From Idiomarina aminovorans (GTDB lineage Bacteria > Pseudomonadota > Gammaproteobacteria > Enterobacterales > Alteromonadaceae): 64,000 bases of DNA. A program made the translations under genes and the position numbers. Location: NCBI RefSeq assembly GCF_023155095.1, contig NZ_JAKNDA010000005.1:124001-188000 (forward strand), read 5' to 3'. The notes beneath the pieces were generated by a model, which worked only from the letters and a program-made list of their open reading frames with translations, had not been told where the DNA came from and made no database searches. Shown piece by piece: positions 31,765 through 41,933 of the stretch. The stretch's first letter is position 1; every line of letters starts with the position of its first letter.

Positions 31765-33690
31765 ATGCTTGTTAGATTTACAAAAAAACAATGGTCTAGC
31801 GTTTTGGAAAGACGACAAGATAATCGCCGACTGCACCGGCGGGAGAAACTAACAACAGCTCTGCTGGTAAAAATCAGTATTTGGGCTATTTCTATTATTA
31901 TTATTGCTTCGGCTATTACTTTCCTGACCACCTATAGCAACGCCAGAGAGCGGGTTATAACCGCTTTAAAACGAGATTTAGCACCTACCCTTGAACGCAA
32001 CCAAGCCTTATTTAACCGTATTGAGAGTAACGCCGATATTTTAACGGACGAGTTTCTTAATCAATACGAGATAGCACGAACTACTGAAAGTGTGACTCAC
32101 CAATTTGATGAGTGGTACGAAGAAACCTCGCCCGGAGTCGTAAGATTAAAACCTGAATTTTACCGTGGCATTACAACTCACTCTCGATACTTTGAAAACC
32201 TTAGTGCCTTTCTAGGGCCCCGCAAAAAGCCAATAGACGATGAGTTGAAAATGCGTGTGTTGGCGGCTCAGTATACTTTAAATGAACTCGGACCGGCGTG
32301 GCAAAAAAGCGTAGCTAATACCCACTTCTCTATGCCTGAGAATGCCTTGTTAATTTATTCAGTTGATTCTCCATGGGGACTTTTGGCCGACAAAGATTTG
32401 GTGATCACTGACTTTTCGGTGGTTAAATCAACGCTGCAAAGCGAAAACCCAGATCGGGCTCCTAACTGGACGGGGCTTTATTATGATATTTCGGCTGATG
32501 TATGGACAATTACCTATCAAAAGCCCATTGATTTAGACGGGCAGCACTTAGCAACCGCCAGCTTTGATGTCACATTAAGCAGTTTATTAAGTGACTTAAC
32601 GGAGAAAAAGCGACCTGAATCAGAACACATCGTTTTAAATACGAAAGGCGATTTAATTGCTGCTTCAAATCTGGCGCAAGAGGCTATTGTCAAGCGCTCA
32701 ACGCTAACGTCTGAAACTTATGCGGAGCCTTTATATCAGCAGTTAAGCCATCTGGTCACAAGGGAAAACTGGACGAGCCAGTCCTTTGTTTTAGAAAACG
32801 AGGTAGAGGGACAATTGCTTATTATCGAAAAAGTAGCGGGTCCGAATTGGTGGCACATTACTGGCTACCCACTGAATGACATTCGCAAACAGGCTATTCA
32901 ACTTCCGGCTCAGCTGGTCGCGGGAGGTGTTGGCTTAGTCATACTTATTCTGTTGATGACCTACTGGGTTATTCAAAGAGAAATCAGTAAACCTTTGCAA
33001 GAAGTAGCAACGGTAGCGTCATTAATGGGGCAGCGTGATTACCAGAAAGCTTTATCTCATAGAACGGCATCTATAAAAGCCCGGGGTGAAGTTAAACAAG
33101 CGCTGGATGCATTTAAAACTATGGCGTCTCGGTTTATTTCGGCTCAAACGGAACTGGAGCGACAAGTGGAATCACGCACAGCAGAGCTGGCTGAGGCGAA
33201 TAAGCAACTAAACGCGCTAGCGCATATGGATGGTTTGACAGGGCTGTTTAATCGTCGAGCTTTTGACAAGGATTTGAATGCCGCTATCGAGTCAGGGAAG
33301 TCCTACTATTTAATGATGGCCGACATTGACGAATTTAAGTCATACAACGACAACTACGGGCATGAGGCGGGTGACCGTGCTCTGAAAATAATTGCAGATC
33401 AACTAAGAGATAAAACACCGCTGAAAGTATATCGCTACGGAGGCGAAGAGTTTGCAATAATCATCCCGGCAGCTGAACCCATTGAACAGAAGTTGAATGA
33501 ATTGCGTGAGGCCATAGTCGAGCTGGCGGTTACGCATGAATATAAGCAAGCGGAGCAGCCCGTATTGACGTTAAGTATGGGGGCTGCGCCTGTTAAAGCT
33601 AATGAAGCGGCGGGTGATGCAATTCGACGGGCAGACCAGCAATTATACAAAGCGAAAAGTGCCGGTCGGAACTGCGTTTGTGTGAAATAG
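31765..33690 (+). CDS. Membrane-bound diguanylate cyclase (sensor-GGDEF)
   Basis: About 641 aa. First membrane helix near residues 31-55, then a periplasmic sensor of about 330 residues of dCache-like appearance (paired SPWGLLADKDLVITD and YYDISADVWTITYQKP segments). A second membrane helix follows near 385-405, then a HAMP-like linker, a short coiled coil and a C-terminal GGDEF domain. The active site reads YGGEEF (about 559-563), which is catalytic in many cyclases. No RxxD inhibitory site is seen five residues before it. The start is uncertain: no good ribosome site exists, and 31756 is another candidate. Confidence 0.88.
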   Translation: MLVRFTKKQWSSVLERRQDNRRLHRREKLTTALLVKISIWAISIIIIASAITFLTTYSNARERVITALKRDLAPTLERNQALFNRIESNADILTDEFLNQYEIARTTESVTHQFDEWYEETSPGVVRLKPEFYRGITTHSRYFENLSAFLGPRKKPIDDELKMRVLAAQYTLNELGPAWQKSVANTHFSMPENALLIYSVDSPWGLLADKDLVITDFSVVKSTLQSENPDRAPNWTGLYYDISADVWTITYQKPIDLDGQHLATASFDVTLSSLLSDLTEKKRPESEHIVLNTKGDLIAASNLAQEAIVKRSTLTSETYAEPLYQQLSHLVTRENWTSQSFVLENEVEGQLLIIEKVAGPNWWHITGYPLNDIRKQAIQLPAQLVAGGVGLVILILLMTYWVIQREISKPLQEVATVASLMGQRDYQKALSHRTASIKARGEVKQALDAFKTMASRFISAQTELERQVESRTAELAEANKQLNALAHMDGLTGLFNRRAFDKDLNAAIESGKSYYLMMADIDEFKSYNDNYGHEAGDRALKIIADQLRDKTPLKVYRYGGEEFAIIIPAAEPIEQKLNELREAIVELAVTHEYKQAEQPVLTLSMGAAPVKANEAAGDAIRRADQQLYKAKSAGRNCVCVK

Positions 33691-33766
33691 CGGTGTGTTA
33701 TAAATTGCTAATATTCTCAGCCGTTAATTCAATTATGCTACCGTTCCGAAGCGCAGAGCCGCGAAC

Positions 33767-34384
33767 CTAATCCGTTTTCGGTTTAAGAGAAATATAGACC
33801 CACTCCGACAGTGCGGTGTTAATGTTATCCATAGCTTTGCCCAGAGCGGCGGTGGCGTCTGGCATTGACGAGCCGGTTACTGAAGCTTGCTCTGTTAGTC
33901 GTGTACTTCCTAACACTTCTTGATCAGATTGGTTAACCAGAGTGACATGCAAGATGACATGAGCTGTCTCACCGGACTCGGAGTTTTCTATTTGAAAAGC
34001 ACGCAGATTGCTGTGAATAATATAATCAGCAGACAAGTTCATTTCCTTATTTACTACCTGCGAAAACAAGTCGGTACTTTGCAAGGTTTGAATCATACTC
34101 TGCTGTACCAGGGTCGGTGCCCGATCGGCCCAGCGAGCTCCGGCGTAGTAGCGTTGGATTTGGCCATTACTGAATTCACTAATGCGCGAGGTATTGAGCG
34201 AACGCAGCGTATTGGGTTCCACGACACTTAACGTTGTGCTGAGTCTTGGTTCTGATATCGTTTTTAGAGAACCACCAACTGGTAAATGATAAATTTGAAT
34301 TTTCTCGGCTTCGGGTAGCACCGAACATGCTGCTAATGAGGTAATTATAAGGCTTAGCATGACTTGCCTCAGGTACAATTTCAT
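33767..34384 (-). CDS. PqiC/YmbA-like ABC transport auxiliary lipoprotein
   Basis: 205-aa lipoprotein: signal LSLIITSLAACSVLPEAEK, lipobox Cys at about residue 20. The rest matches the ABC-type transport auxiliary family (DUF330): LSVVEPNTLRSLNTSRI, YYAGARWADRAP and a C-terminal ALGKAMDNINTALSEW. In Pqi and related MCE systems this protein sits in the outer membrane and receives lipids from the MCE tunnel. Last gene of a four-gene MCE operon; its start overlaps mlaD by 4 bp. Confidence 0.85.
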   Translation of the reverse strand: MKLYLRQVMLSLIITSLAACSVLPEAEKIQIYHLPVGGSLKTISEPRLSTTLSVVEPNTLRSLNTSRISEFSNGQIQRYYAGARWADRAPTLVQQSMIQTLQSTDLFSQVVNKEMNLSADYIIHSNLRAFQIENSESGETAHVILHVTLVNQSDQEVLGSTRLTEQASVTGSSMPDATAALGKAMDNINTALSEWVYISLKPKTD

Positions 34385-35319
34385 TTCTCAACCTCCTCGA
34401 CTTGTTCACGCTTCAGCAGAAATGACCCAGGCTCTTCTTCTAGTCGCTCCGCAATGCGATTAATAACACGTAAGGTTCGTTGCAACTCTTGCGCCGCTGG
34501 ACCTACTTCTCTCAATCCACGAACACTGGCTTCTAACGACTCCTCATTTTCATTCATAATACGGGTCAGGTCTTTGCTTCCTTTTCTCATTGCACGAAGC
34601 GTGTGCTGCAGTTCTGTAAAGGTTTCGTCGCCGTGCCTGTTAAGCAATTTCTGGCCTTGTTCAGAAAAACGTGTTAATGCGACCATGCTCTTGCGCGACT
34701 CATCAATGGTTTGGTGCAAGCCTTCAACAATGCCTTGTAAATCATCTTCTCGAGCGGCCATTGCGGAGGTGAGTGACTCTACATTACGTAATGTTTTTGC
34801 GACGCGCTGAGTATTTTCATCAGAAAACATGCTATTGATGTTCTGGACAAACAAATTCACATTCTGGAGCAGGCTCTCGCTGTTAGCAAACAATTGATTA
34901 AGTGCAGAGCGTTCAGCCACAATTACCGCAGGAGCGTTTTCCGAGCCATTTAACGGAGGGCTCTCTGGTGAGCCGCCGTATAGGCGAATAAGTGCATTAC
35001 CGGTGATATTGGCCAGTCCCAGGCGCGCGCCTGTGTCATCTTTAATGGGTGTATCCGTGCTTACCCGAATGCGTACACGTACCACTCTTGGATCGTTAGG
35101 GTCCAGGCGCAAATTAACCACGTCGCCGACTTTAATACCGCTGTATTCCACCGCGCTACCGGGGTTCAAGCCGCTAACTTCGTCGTTAAAAATGACTTCA
35201 TAGTAGGTATAATCACTATCGATACTGGTTTTACCCAGCCAGAAAACAACACTGATAAAAGCGGCGCTTATAATCAGCACAAAGCTGCCGATTAACACAT
35301 GATGTGCTTTAGTTTCCAT
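34381..35319 (-). CDS. MlaD-family (MCE) substrate-binding protein
   Basis: 312 aa: one N-terminal membrane anchor (HHVLIGSFVLIISAAFISVVF, about residues 6-26), an MCE domain with SGLNPGSAVEYSGIKVGDV (about 50-70), and a long helical C-terminal part likely to form part of a hexameric tube. It carries phospholipid between membranes together with the ATPase, permease and lipoprotein genes beside it. Longer than E. coli MlaD (183 aa), closer to fused MCE operons of other proteobacteria. Confidence 0.88.
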   Translation of the reverse strand: METKAHHVLIGSFVLIISAAFISVVFWLGKTSIDSDYTYYEVIFNDEVSGLNPGSAVEYSGIKVGDVVNLRLDPNDPRVVRVRIRVSTDTPIKDDTGARLGLANITGNALIRLYGGSPESPPLNGSENAPAVIVAERSALNQLFANSESLLQNVNLFVQNINSMFSDENTQRVAKTLRNVESLTSAMAAREDDLQGIVEGLHQTIDESRKSMVALTRFSEQGQKLLNRHGDETFTELQHTLRAMRKGSKDLTRIMNENEESLEASVRGLREVGPAAQELQRTLRVINRIAERLEEEPGSFLLKREQVEEVEK

Positions 35320-36094
35320 ATTCTGGCCTCATTTGTTGATTACTCACAGCTCTGCCTCGCGGACCGTGAAAATAAGCCTGTACCCAGCTATCCTGATGAG
35401 CGGCGACCTTATCGAGGGTATCCACTACCAGTACTTTTTTTTGTGATAATACTGCCACTCGATCACTCACCTGATAAATACTATCTAAATCGTGAGTGAC
35501 CAAAAATACCGTCAAGCCCAGCGCTTGTTGCAGGGTCTGTAACAGCGAATCAAATTCACCGGCTCCAATAGGGTCAAGTCCGGCTGTAGGCTCGTCTAAA
35601 AATAAAATGTCCGGGTCCAGGGCGAGGGCGCGGGCTAAAGCTACTCGCTTTATCATACCACCGGAGAGTGATTGCGGCATGGTTTCCGCTGTTTGCGCAT
35701 CAAGTCCCACCAGGGCTAGTTTCAGAGAGGCGATATCGCTGGCGTCATTGGTATTCATACCCAGGTGTTCACGCAAGGGCAGTGCGATATTTTCACGCAC
35801 ATTTAATGACGAGAAAAGCGCGCCTTTTTGGAAAAGTACGCCTGTGTTTCTATCGACCCGTTGACGCTCGGCAGTCGAGAGCTTCAATACATCCTTGCCA
35901 TTGATTTCAATGCTGCCAGCAGCCGGTTGGGTTAGCCCCAGAATGCTTCGCATTAATACTGATTTTCCCGAGCCAGAGCCGCCGACCACGGTCAGCACCT
36001 CGCCACGGTAGACATCCAGATCAAGCCCCTCGTGTACCACATGCTGGCCAAACTGATTGCGTAGGTTGCGCACGGCTATAGCTCTGTCACTCAC
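35309..36094 (-). CDS. MCE transporter ATP-binding protein (MlaF-like)
   Basis: 261-aa ABC ATPase with Walker A GGSGSGKSVL (about 38-47), Q-loop, signature LSGGMIKR (about 143-150), Walker B ILFLDEPTAGLDP (about 163-175) and switch His in VTHD. It energises lipid transport with the MlaE-like permease, whose gene ends 4 bp into its start, and overlaps the mlaD start by 11 bp. Confidence 0.92.
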   Translation of the reverse strand: MSDRAIAVRNLRNQFGQHVVHEGLDLDVYRGEVLTVVGGSGSGKSVLMRSILGLTQPAAGSIEINGKDVLKLSTAERQRVDRNTGVLFQKGALFSSLNVRENIALPLREHLGMNTNDASDIASLKLALVGLDAQTAETMPQSLSGGMIKRVALARALALDPDILFLDEPTAGLDPIGAGEFDSLLQTLQQALGLTVFLVTHDLDSIYQVSDRVAVLSQKKVLVVDTLDKVAAHQDSWVQAYFHGPRGRAVSNQQMRPEYGN

Positions 36095-37206
36095 CAGTTA
36101 ATCTCCATAAATAAAAGCGCAAACAAGGCGTCGAATAAAATGACCATAAAGATTGACTGTACGACACTGGACGTTGTGTGCTCCCCAACAGATTGTGCAC
36201 TGCCGCTGACTTTAAAGCCTTCGTTACAGCCGATAATAGCAATCACAAAGGCAAACACCGGGGCTTTTATCATTCCTACCCAGAAGTGATTGATTCCGGT
36301 ATCGCGCTCAAATATATGGAGAAAAAGCGCTGGCGAAATATCCAATGTCAGAGCGGAAATGACCATCCCTCCGCCAATACCCGATGCCATTGCGACAAGA
36401 GTCAAAGCCGGTAAGCTCACCAGCATAGCAAGCACTCGCGGCAACACAAGGAGTTCAAGGGGGTTCAGACCCTGTGCGCGCAGGGCATCAATTTCCTCGT
36501 TGGCCTTCATTGAACCAAGCTGAGCGGTAAAAGCACTGGCTGTCCTCCCGGCAAGCATAATTGCGGTAAGCAGTACAGCAAACTCGCGTAAAAAGGAAAA
36601 ACCAACGAGGTTGATGGTATATATACTGGCGCCAAAGTTGCTGAGTATCGTTGCGCCTAAAAAGGCAACTACCGCACCGACCAAAAAGGTTAATAGCGCT
36701 ACGATAGGCAACGCGTTTAAGCCTGTTTCTTCTAGCTGCGCCACAAAAGCTGTTACGCGCCAACGTGATGGACGACCTATCACGTGAGCGGCACTTTGCA
36801 GGGTGGCGCCCATAAATCCGAGTAAGTCGCGCTGCTTGAGATAAAGGTCTGAGCTGAATATACCTATCCGTTCGAGTATTTGCACAAAGCCGTTACTTTT
36901 GGGTGGCAACGGCGGCTCGTGATTACTGCAGGCATTGATAACTGTATCAACCAGATTGCGCTGTTGCTCAGTTAAGGGCAATTGGCTTAATCTTTGCTCC
37001 CCTAAGGCGCGATACAATAACTGCACGCCCGCAGTATCGAGTTTTTTCATTAACTCAACATTGCAAGTTACTGACTCCGGTATGTCACCCAGGTTAGCCA
37101 GCTGTTCTTTTAGGTCCATGTAATGGGCAACTGTCCAGTCTCCGCCCAAGGTTAAGTAGTCGCGACCTTCAGCCTTATTAAAATGAATATAGCCGTTTTG
37201 CTGCAT
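36091..37206 (-). CDS. MCE transporter permease with STAS domain (MlaE-like)
   Basis: 371 aa. N-terminal STAS-like region (about 1-95, with KKLDTAGVQLLYRAL), then the five-helix MlaE permease with ALPIVALLTFLVGAVVAFLGA, AFTAQLGSMKANEEIDAL and a C-terminal GCNEGFKVSGSAQSVGEHTT. Fusion of the STAS (MlaB-like) role to the permease is common outside enterics. First gene of the operon. Its 384-bp upstream region is shared with the divergent MocR gene. Confidence 0.9.
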   Translation of the reverse strand: MQQNGYIHFNKAEGRDYLTLGGDWTVAHYMDLKEQLANLGDIPESVTCNVELMKKLDTAGVQLLYRALGEQRLSQLPLTEQQRNLVDTVINACSNHEPPLPPKSNGFVQILERIGIFSSDLYLKQRDLLGFMGATLQSAAHVIGRPSRWRVTAFVAQLEETGLNALPIVALLTFLVGAVVAFLGATILSNFGASIYTINLVGFSFLREFAVLLTAIMLAGRTASAFTAQLGSMKANEEIDALRAQGLNPLELLVLPRVLAMLVSLPALTLVAMASGIGGGMVISALTLDISPALFLHIFERDTGINHFWVGMIKAPVFAFVIAIIGCNEGFKVSGSAQSVGEHTTSSVVQSIFMVILFDALFALLFMEINW

Positions 37207-37537
37207 GCTTAAAGTTCAACCCTTGTATTAAAATTAAGCTGAGCTAACTCACGCTCGTTTTAATATCGTAAACCGGTTTAGGTACTCGGCGTTACGATCA
37301 GATTCCGTTGCCAACTCTTTGAATATGGCTTTCGATAACTGCGAGTAACAGTTAGTGTAACAGACGTTTGACCATAAAGGGATTGCCACTATTCAAAGCC
37401 CTTGCCTCCTCAATCGTGTTTTGGCTGACCTTTTGCCAGTTCGCTCAACTCCCGGCATTTGGCCTCAGTCTATCAATGCGGTTGCTATTGCCGGTCACAT
37501 CGCTTAATTAAAGTCAGGAGCTTTTTTGCTGCTTTTA

Positions 37538-37566
37538 CATAACAGTTAAAAAAGCAATCTGTTATG
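37538..37566 (+). promoter_or_regulatory. Putative MocR operator
   Basis: CATAACAG and CTGTTATG, perfect inverted 8-bp half-sites separated by 13 bp, 33 bp upstream of the MocR-type gene. Probably an autoregulatory site overlapping its promoter. The rest of 37207-37537 shows no gene. Confidence 0.55.
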
Positions 37567-37598
37567 ATTGTAAGCTGTGACAAATCAAGGTGCTTTTC

Positions 37599-39020
37599 AT
37601 GAGAAAGTATGAATTGTTAGCGGAGCAACTCAGGTCTCAAATTGAGAAAGGGATCTGGTTACCCGGTGAAAAACTGCCTTCACTAAGAAAGCAAGCAGAA
37701 CAGTCCGGTTATAGCTTGATGACAGTGCTGCACGCCTATCAAATGCTTGAGTCTCAAGGGGTTCTGGTGGGGCGCGAGCGCTCGGGATACAGCGTTTCCG
37801 CATCAGTAAAACCGTCCGGCAGGCAATTAAATTCTATTCGTTCAACTGAAGCCGTTAGTGTGAACGACTTTGTTTTTGAAGTACTTCAGGCTTCGCGTGA
37901 TGTTCATACGTTAAGTCTGGGGTTTGCGTATCCTGATCCGGCATTATCTCCTCGATATCAGCTCAATAAATCGGTTGCCTCTGCCGCAAAAAAGAACGCA
38001 TTAATGACAGCTCTGGATAATTTGCCACCGGGAAATGCAGAGTTACGTCACCTTATTGCAAAGCGTTATGCTGCCAGAGGTATAAACGTTTCCCCCGATG
38101 AAATTGTCATAACCGCAGGGGCATTAGAAGCACTGAGTTTGAGTTTACAGGTAACGACAAAACCCGGTGATTGGGTCGTCATTGAAGCGCCTGCGTTTTA
38201 TGGTGCCATGCAGACTTTAGAAAGGCTGGGTCTGAAGGCTATTTCTGTTGAGGTTGATCCTGAGCATGGCCTGGACTTGTTATCTGTTGAGCGTGCGTTT
38301 CAAAGTTATGATGTTAAAGCCTGCTGGCTGATGTCGAATTTTCAAAATCCGGTCGGTTATTCGCTGAGTGACAGTAAAAAGTATCAGTTGTCTCAATTAT
38401 TGACACAGTATGACGTTGCTTTAATAGAGGATGATGTCTACAGCGAATTGTATGAAGGTGATGCGGCACCGCTGGCGGTTAAACAATTTGATAACGACGA
38501 CAAGGTTATGCTGTGTTCGTCTTTTTCAAAGTCTTTGGTGGCGGGGTTTCGCATTGGTTGGGTAGCCGCTGGCAAGCGAGCGCTTGAGGTACAGAAAATT
38601 CAGCTAATGAGTACTTTGGCAACCAGTGCTCCTGTTCAGTTGTCTTTAGCTGAATATTTATCGACGAAAAATTACGAAAAACACCTGAAAGAATTACGCA
38701 AAATACTGGCTGTCCGTAAACGTAAAATGCATGAATTTTTGCAGCAACAATTGCAGGATGTTGCCAGAATTTATCATCACAGCGGAGGCTATTTTTTATG
38801 GCTGGAATTCCCTGGCAACGTTGATACAACCAGCTTATATCGGCAGGCGTTAGAACAAAATATTACCTTAGCTCCGGGAAAACTGTTTGCCTTAAGTGAC
38901 GAGTTTAATCACTGTTTACGCATCAATGCCTCGTTTGAATTAACGGATGCTAACCAGCTGCTATTAAAAAGTTTCTGCCAGCAGCTGCGAGAGCGGGTGA
39001 TGCAAACCTTTGCAGACTGA
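37599..39020 (+). CDS. MocR-type GntR/aminotransferase-fold regulator
   Basis: 473 aa: N-terminal GntR winged helix (about 1-70, LPSLRKQAEQSGYSLMTVLHAYQMLES) fused to a class I aminotransferase-like domain. The PLP lysine lies in CSSFSKSLVAGFRIGW (about K307) with Asp in ALIEDDVYSEL. Such regulators respond to amino acid or B6 metabolites. The target genes are unknown; the divergent MCE operon or its own gene are candidates. CAAGG lies 8 nt before the ATG at 37599. Confidence 0.9.
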   Translation: MRKYELLAEQLRSQIEKGIWLPGEKLPSLRKQAEQSGYSLMTVLHAYQMLESQGVLVGRERSGYSVSASVKPSGRQLNSIRSTEAVSVNDFVFEVLQASRDVHTLSLGFAYPDPALSPRYQLNKSVASAAKKNALMTALDNLPPGNAELRHLIAKRYAARGINVSPDEIVITAGALEALSLSLQVTTKPGDWVVIEAPAFYGAMQTLERLGLKAISVEVDPEHGLDLLSVERAFQSYDVKACWLMSNFQNPVGYSLSDSKKYQLSQLLTQYDVALIEDDVYSELYEGDAAPLAVKQFDNDDKVMLCSSFSKSLVAGFRIGWVAAGKRALEVQKIQLMSTLATSAPVQLSLAEYLSTKNYEKHLKELRKILAVRKRKMHEFLQQQLQDVARIYHHSGGYFLWLEFPGNVDTTSLYRQALEQNITLAPGKLFALSDEFNHCLRINASFELTDANQLLLKSFCQQLRERVMQTFAD

Positions 39021-39107
39021 TCTAGCTTTTTAATACCGTTCTGTATCTACCTCACAAAACGAGAGTCATTAGAATCGCGCTGTGTTGTTTTGTGCGGAGT
39101 GATAACG

Positions 39108-40466
39108 GTGACTGTTAAGCAGGTTTCAAAAAAGGATGTGATTTTTCAGACGGGTGTGCCAGATGGGAAAATCTACGTAAAAGAAGAAAAAGGCAAGTAT
39201 CAGCGTAATCGCCGGTACCTGAACGTGTTCTTAATGCTTCTTTTTGTTTGTATTCCCTTTATTCAATACAACGGACAACAGGCTATTTTGTTCGATGTTG
39301 CACAGCAAACGCTTCGTTTCTTCTCCATTAAACTGTTTCCGCAAGATCTGATCATATTCAGCCTGATATTTATTCTCTCAGCGTTTGCGTTGTTCTTTGT
39401 AACAGTTCGTTATGGTCGGGTCTGGTGTGGTTTTACTTGCCCGCAAACAGTATGGATGCTGATGTTCAACTGGATTGAGCGCCGCATTGAAGGTACAGCG
39501 AACCAGAGTAGAGCACTAGATAAAGCGCCTCTGGGCGTTGAAAAAGTCGCTAAAAAAGGATTCAAGCACTTCATCTGGGCGGCGGTTGCTTTACTGACTG
39601 CGCTAACGTTTATGTCCTATTTTACTCCTGTCAAAGAACTTTATTCTGGTTTTTTCACCCTCTCAACAACAGGTGTGATTTACGGCTGGGTGCTTGTTCT
39701 GGCGGCTTGCACCTACGGAAACGCGGGCTGGCTGCGTGAAAAAATGTGTCAGCATATGTGCCCTTACGCGCGCTTTCAGTCGGCAATGTTTGATTCCGGT
39801 ACAAAGCTTGTGACCTATGACGCCGCCCGGGGAGAAGATCGTGGACCCAGAAAACGGGGCAGCTCGCCTTCTGAACTTGGCGATTGTGTGGATTGTAAAC
39901 TCTGTGTACAAGTTTGCCCGGCGGGTATCGATATTCGAAATGGCCTGCAGTACGAGTGTATTAACTGCGGCTTGTGTGTGGATGCTTGCAATAAAGTGAT
40001 GGATAACTTTGGCTACGCCCGCGAACTCATTAGTTTTCGCAGTGAAAAGGAAACTGCCGGCAATGGCGGTGGGCAGTGGATATACGGAGTGGTGTCTGCA
40101 TTTATCATTACCGGAATTATTGTCTGGATGCTGACATGGCAAAGTTTTGAGGTGGGTGTGATAAGGGACCGACAGGCTCTGTATCGTATTAATAACCAGG
40201 GGCTGCTTGAAAACACTTACACAGTAACACTGCTGAATAAATCCAGCTATGTAAAAAACTTTGATGTAACCGCTTCCGGGCTGAAAAGCGCGCAACTCTC
40301 AGAAAACGGTCCTTTTACTGTCGGTCCCGGCGAGAAAAGAAGTTTTGTACTGACATTAACCACAGAAGACGAGCCTGAGGCCACCATTTCACACTTCGAT
40401 TTCGTCATTGAGTCCCGGGAGTCTGAAGAAACAGAGGTCCACGAAACGATGTTCTATTCAGGGTAA
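39108..40466 (+). CDS. ccoG: CcoG/RdxA-type Cu(II) reductase, cytochrome oxidase accessory protein
   Basis: About 452 aa, polyferredoxin. Several membrane helices, a conserved RVWCGFTCPQTVWM loop, a CQHMCPYARFQ segment, and two 4Fe-4S motifs, CVDCKLCVQVCPAG and CINCGLCVDAC. The C-terminal periplasmic Ig-like domain follows one more helix. CcoG assists copper loading of cbb3 oxidase; here it sits beside cydAB instead of cco genes. GTG at 39108 is chosen for the GGAG 9 nt upstream. Confidence 0.9.
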   Translation: MTVKQVSKKDVIFQTGVPDGKIYVKEEKGKYQRNRRYLNVFLMLLFVCIPFIQYNGQQAILFDVAQQTLRFFSIKLFPQDLIIFSLIFILSAFALFFVTVRYGRVWCGFTCPQTVWMLMFNWIERRIEGTANQSRALDKAPLGVEKVAKKGFKHFIWAAVALLTALTFMSYFTPVKELYSGFFTLSTTGVIYGWVLVLAACTYGNAGWLREKMCQHMCPYARFQSAMFDSGTKLVTYDAARGEDRGPRKRGSSPSELGDCVDCKLCVQVCPAGIDIRNGLQYECINCGLCVDACNKVMDNFGYARELISFRSEKETAGNGGGQWIYGVVSAFIITGIIVWMLTWQSFEVGVIRDRQALYRINNQGLLENTYTVTLLNKSSYVKNFDVTASGLKSAQLSENGPFTVGPGEKRSFVLTLTTEDEPEATISHFDFVIESRESEETEVHETMFYSG

Positions 40467-40541
40467 TAACTATTCGCTTTTCCTCTTATTTTTGTTTTTA
40501 AATACAAAAGTTAGAACAAACAGTAGTTAAGAGAGGTCACC

Positions 40542-41930
40542 ATGTTCGAAAGTTTTGACGCATTGTTTCTGGCGCGCTTTCAGTTCGCATTTACTATTGC
40601 GTTTCACATTATTTTTCCTGCCTTTACTATCGGTGTGGCCAGTTATTTGGCGGTTCTGGAAGGTCTCTACTTAAAGACTCGAAATCCCGTTTATCAAAAG
40701 CTGTTCCGTTACTGGGTTAAGATTTTCGCGGTAGCCTTTGGTATGGGCGTGGTCTCCGGCATTGTTATGAGCTATCAGTTTGGCACCAACTGGTCGGTGT
40801 TTTCAGACAAAGCCGGCCCGGTTATTGGGCCTTTAATGGGTTACGAAGTATTAACCGCGTTCTTCCTGGAGGCCGGGTTCCTTGGCGTGATGCTGTTTGG
40901 GATGAACAAAGTAGGCGAAAAACTGCACTTTTTCGCCACCTTAATGGTGGCTGTGGGTACTGCCATTTCTGCTTTCTGGATATTGTCAGTCAACAGCTGG
41001 ATGCAGACCCCCGCGGGTTACGCTATGAACGACGTGGGTCAATTTGTGGTGACTGACTGGTTTGAAGTGGTGTTTAACCCTTCCTTCCCGTATCGGCTGG
41101 CGCACATGCTGCTGGCGGCTTATTTAACGGTGGCCTTTGTGGTCGGTGCCGTGGGCGCCTGGCATTTGCTGAAAGATAAAACCAATGCAGCAGCCCGTAA
41201 AATGTTCTCCATGGCTATGTGGATGGCGCTCATTGTTGCGCCGCTGCAGGTGTTGGTGGGGGATTTTCACGGCCTGAATACGCAGGAGCACCAGCCCACC
41301 AAAGTGGCTGCCATGGAAGGGCATTTCCATACAGAGTCACGGGCACCGCTGTATTTATTCGGCCTGCCCAATCAGGAAACCGCTGAAGTGGATTACGCGC
41401 TGAAGGTTCCCGGTCTTGCCAGTATTATTCTGAAGCATGACATCAACGCCGAGGTAACCGGGCTTGACCAGTTCCCTAAAGAGGACTGGCCGCCGGTGGC
41501 AACGGTATTCTGGTCCTTCCGCATCATGGTTGGAGTTGGCTTTTTAATGGTACTGGCCGGGCTGTGGTCCGGACTCCAGCGCCTGCGCGGTAAACTGTAC
41601 GACAACAGCTTGTTATTGCGCTTCAGCCTGTTCATGGGGCCGATGGGCTTTGTGGCGGTTATCGCCGGCTGGATAGTGACCGAAGTTGGGCGGCAGCCGT
41701 GGGTGGTGTATGGCCTGCTGCGCACCGCCGATGCGGCATCGCCCATAGACCGGGCCGGTGTGGCCGGCAGCTTAATTGCCTTTATTGTGGTGTATTTCTT
41801 AGTATTCGGTGCTGGTACCTTCTACATTCTGCGCAAAATGGCAGGAAACCCGGAGCAGGTTCACATTCCGGAGCACGCGAAGCATCAGCCGACCATGGCC
41901 GCTGAGCGCATCTACGACGAGGAGGCCTAA
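40542..41930 (+). CDS. cydA: Cytochrome bd-type quinol oxidase subunit I
   Basis: 462 aa, shorter than E. coli CydA, with a short Q loop (GDFHGLNTQEHQPTK), as in cyanide-insensitive or Bacillus-type bd oxidases. The heme-ligand His in AFTIAFHIIFPAFTIG (about H22), a conserved TEVGRQPWVVYG near the end and nine or so membrane helices are visible. It oxidises quinol and reduces oxygen to water without pumping protons. An AT-rich palindrome (TTTTGT...ACAAAA) lies in the promoter at about 40493-40512. It is 3 bp from cydB, so an operon. Confidence 0.93.
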   Translation: MFESFDALFLARFQFAFTIAFHIIFPAFTIGVASYLAVLEGLYLKTRNPVYQKLFRYWVKIFAVAFGMGVVSGIVMSYQFGTNWSVFSDKAGPVIGPLMGYEVLTAFFLEAGFLGVMLFGMNKVGEKLHFFATLMVAVGTAISAFWILSVNSWMQTPAGYAMNDVGQFVVTDWFEVVFNPSFPYRLAHMLLAAYLTVAFVVGAVGAWHLLKDKTNAAARKMFSMAMWMALIVAPLQVLVGDFHGLNTQEHQPTKVAAMEGHFHTESRAPLYLFGLPNQETAEVDYALKVPGLASIILKHDINAEVTGLDQFPKEDWPPVATVFWSFRIMVGVGFLMVLAGLWSGLQRLRGKLYDNSLLLRFSLFMGPMGFVAVIAGWIVTEVGRQPWVVYGLLRTADAASPIDRAGVAGSLIAFIVVYFLVFGAGTFYILRKMAGNPEQVHIPEHAKHQPTMAAERIYDEEA

Positions 41931-41933
41931 GCT

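Noticed and set aside
31631-31852. Cys-rich 73-aa frame overlapping the diguanylate cyclase start
   Set aside because: No ribosome site, no clear zinc-knuckle spacing repeated, and it overlaps the cyclase N-terminal region in another frame. Could be revisited if conserved.
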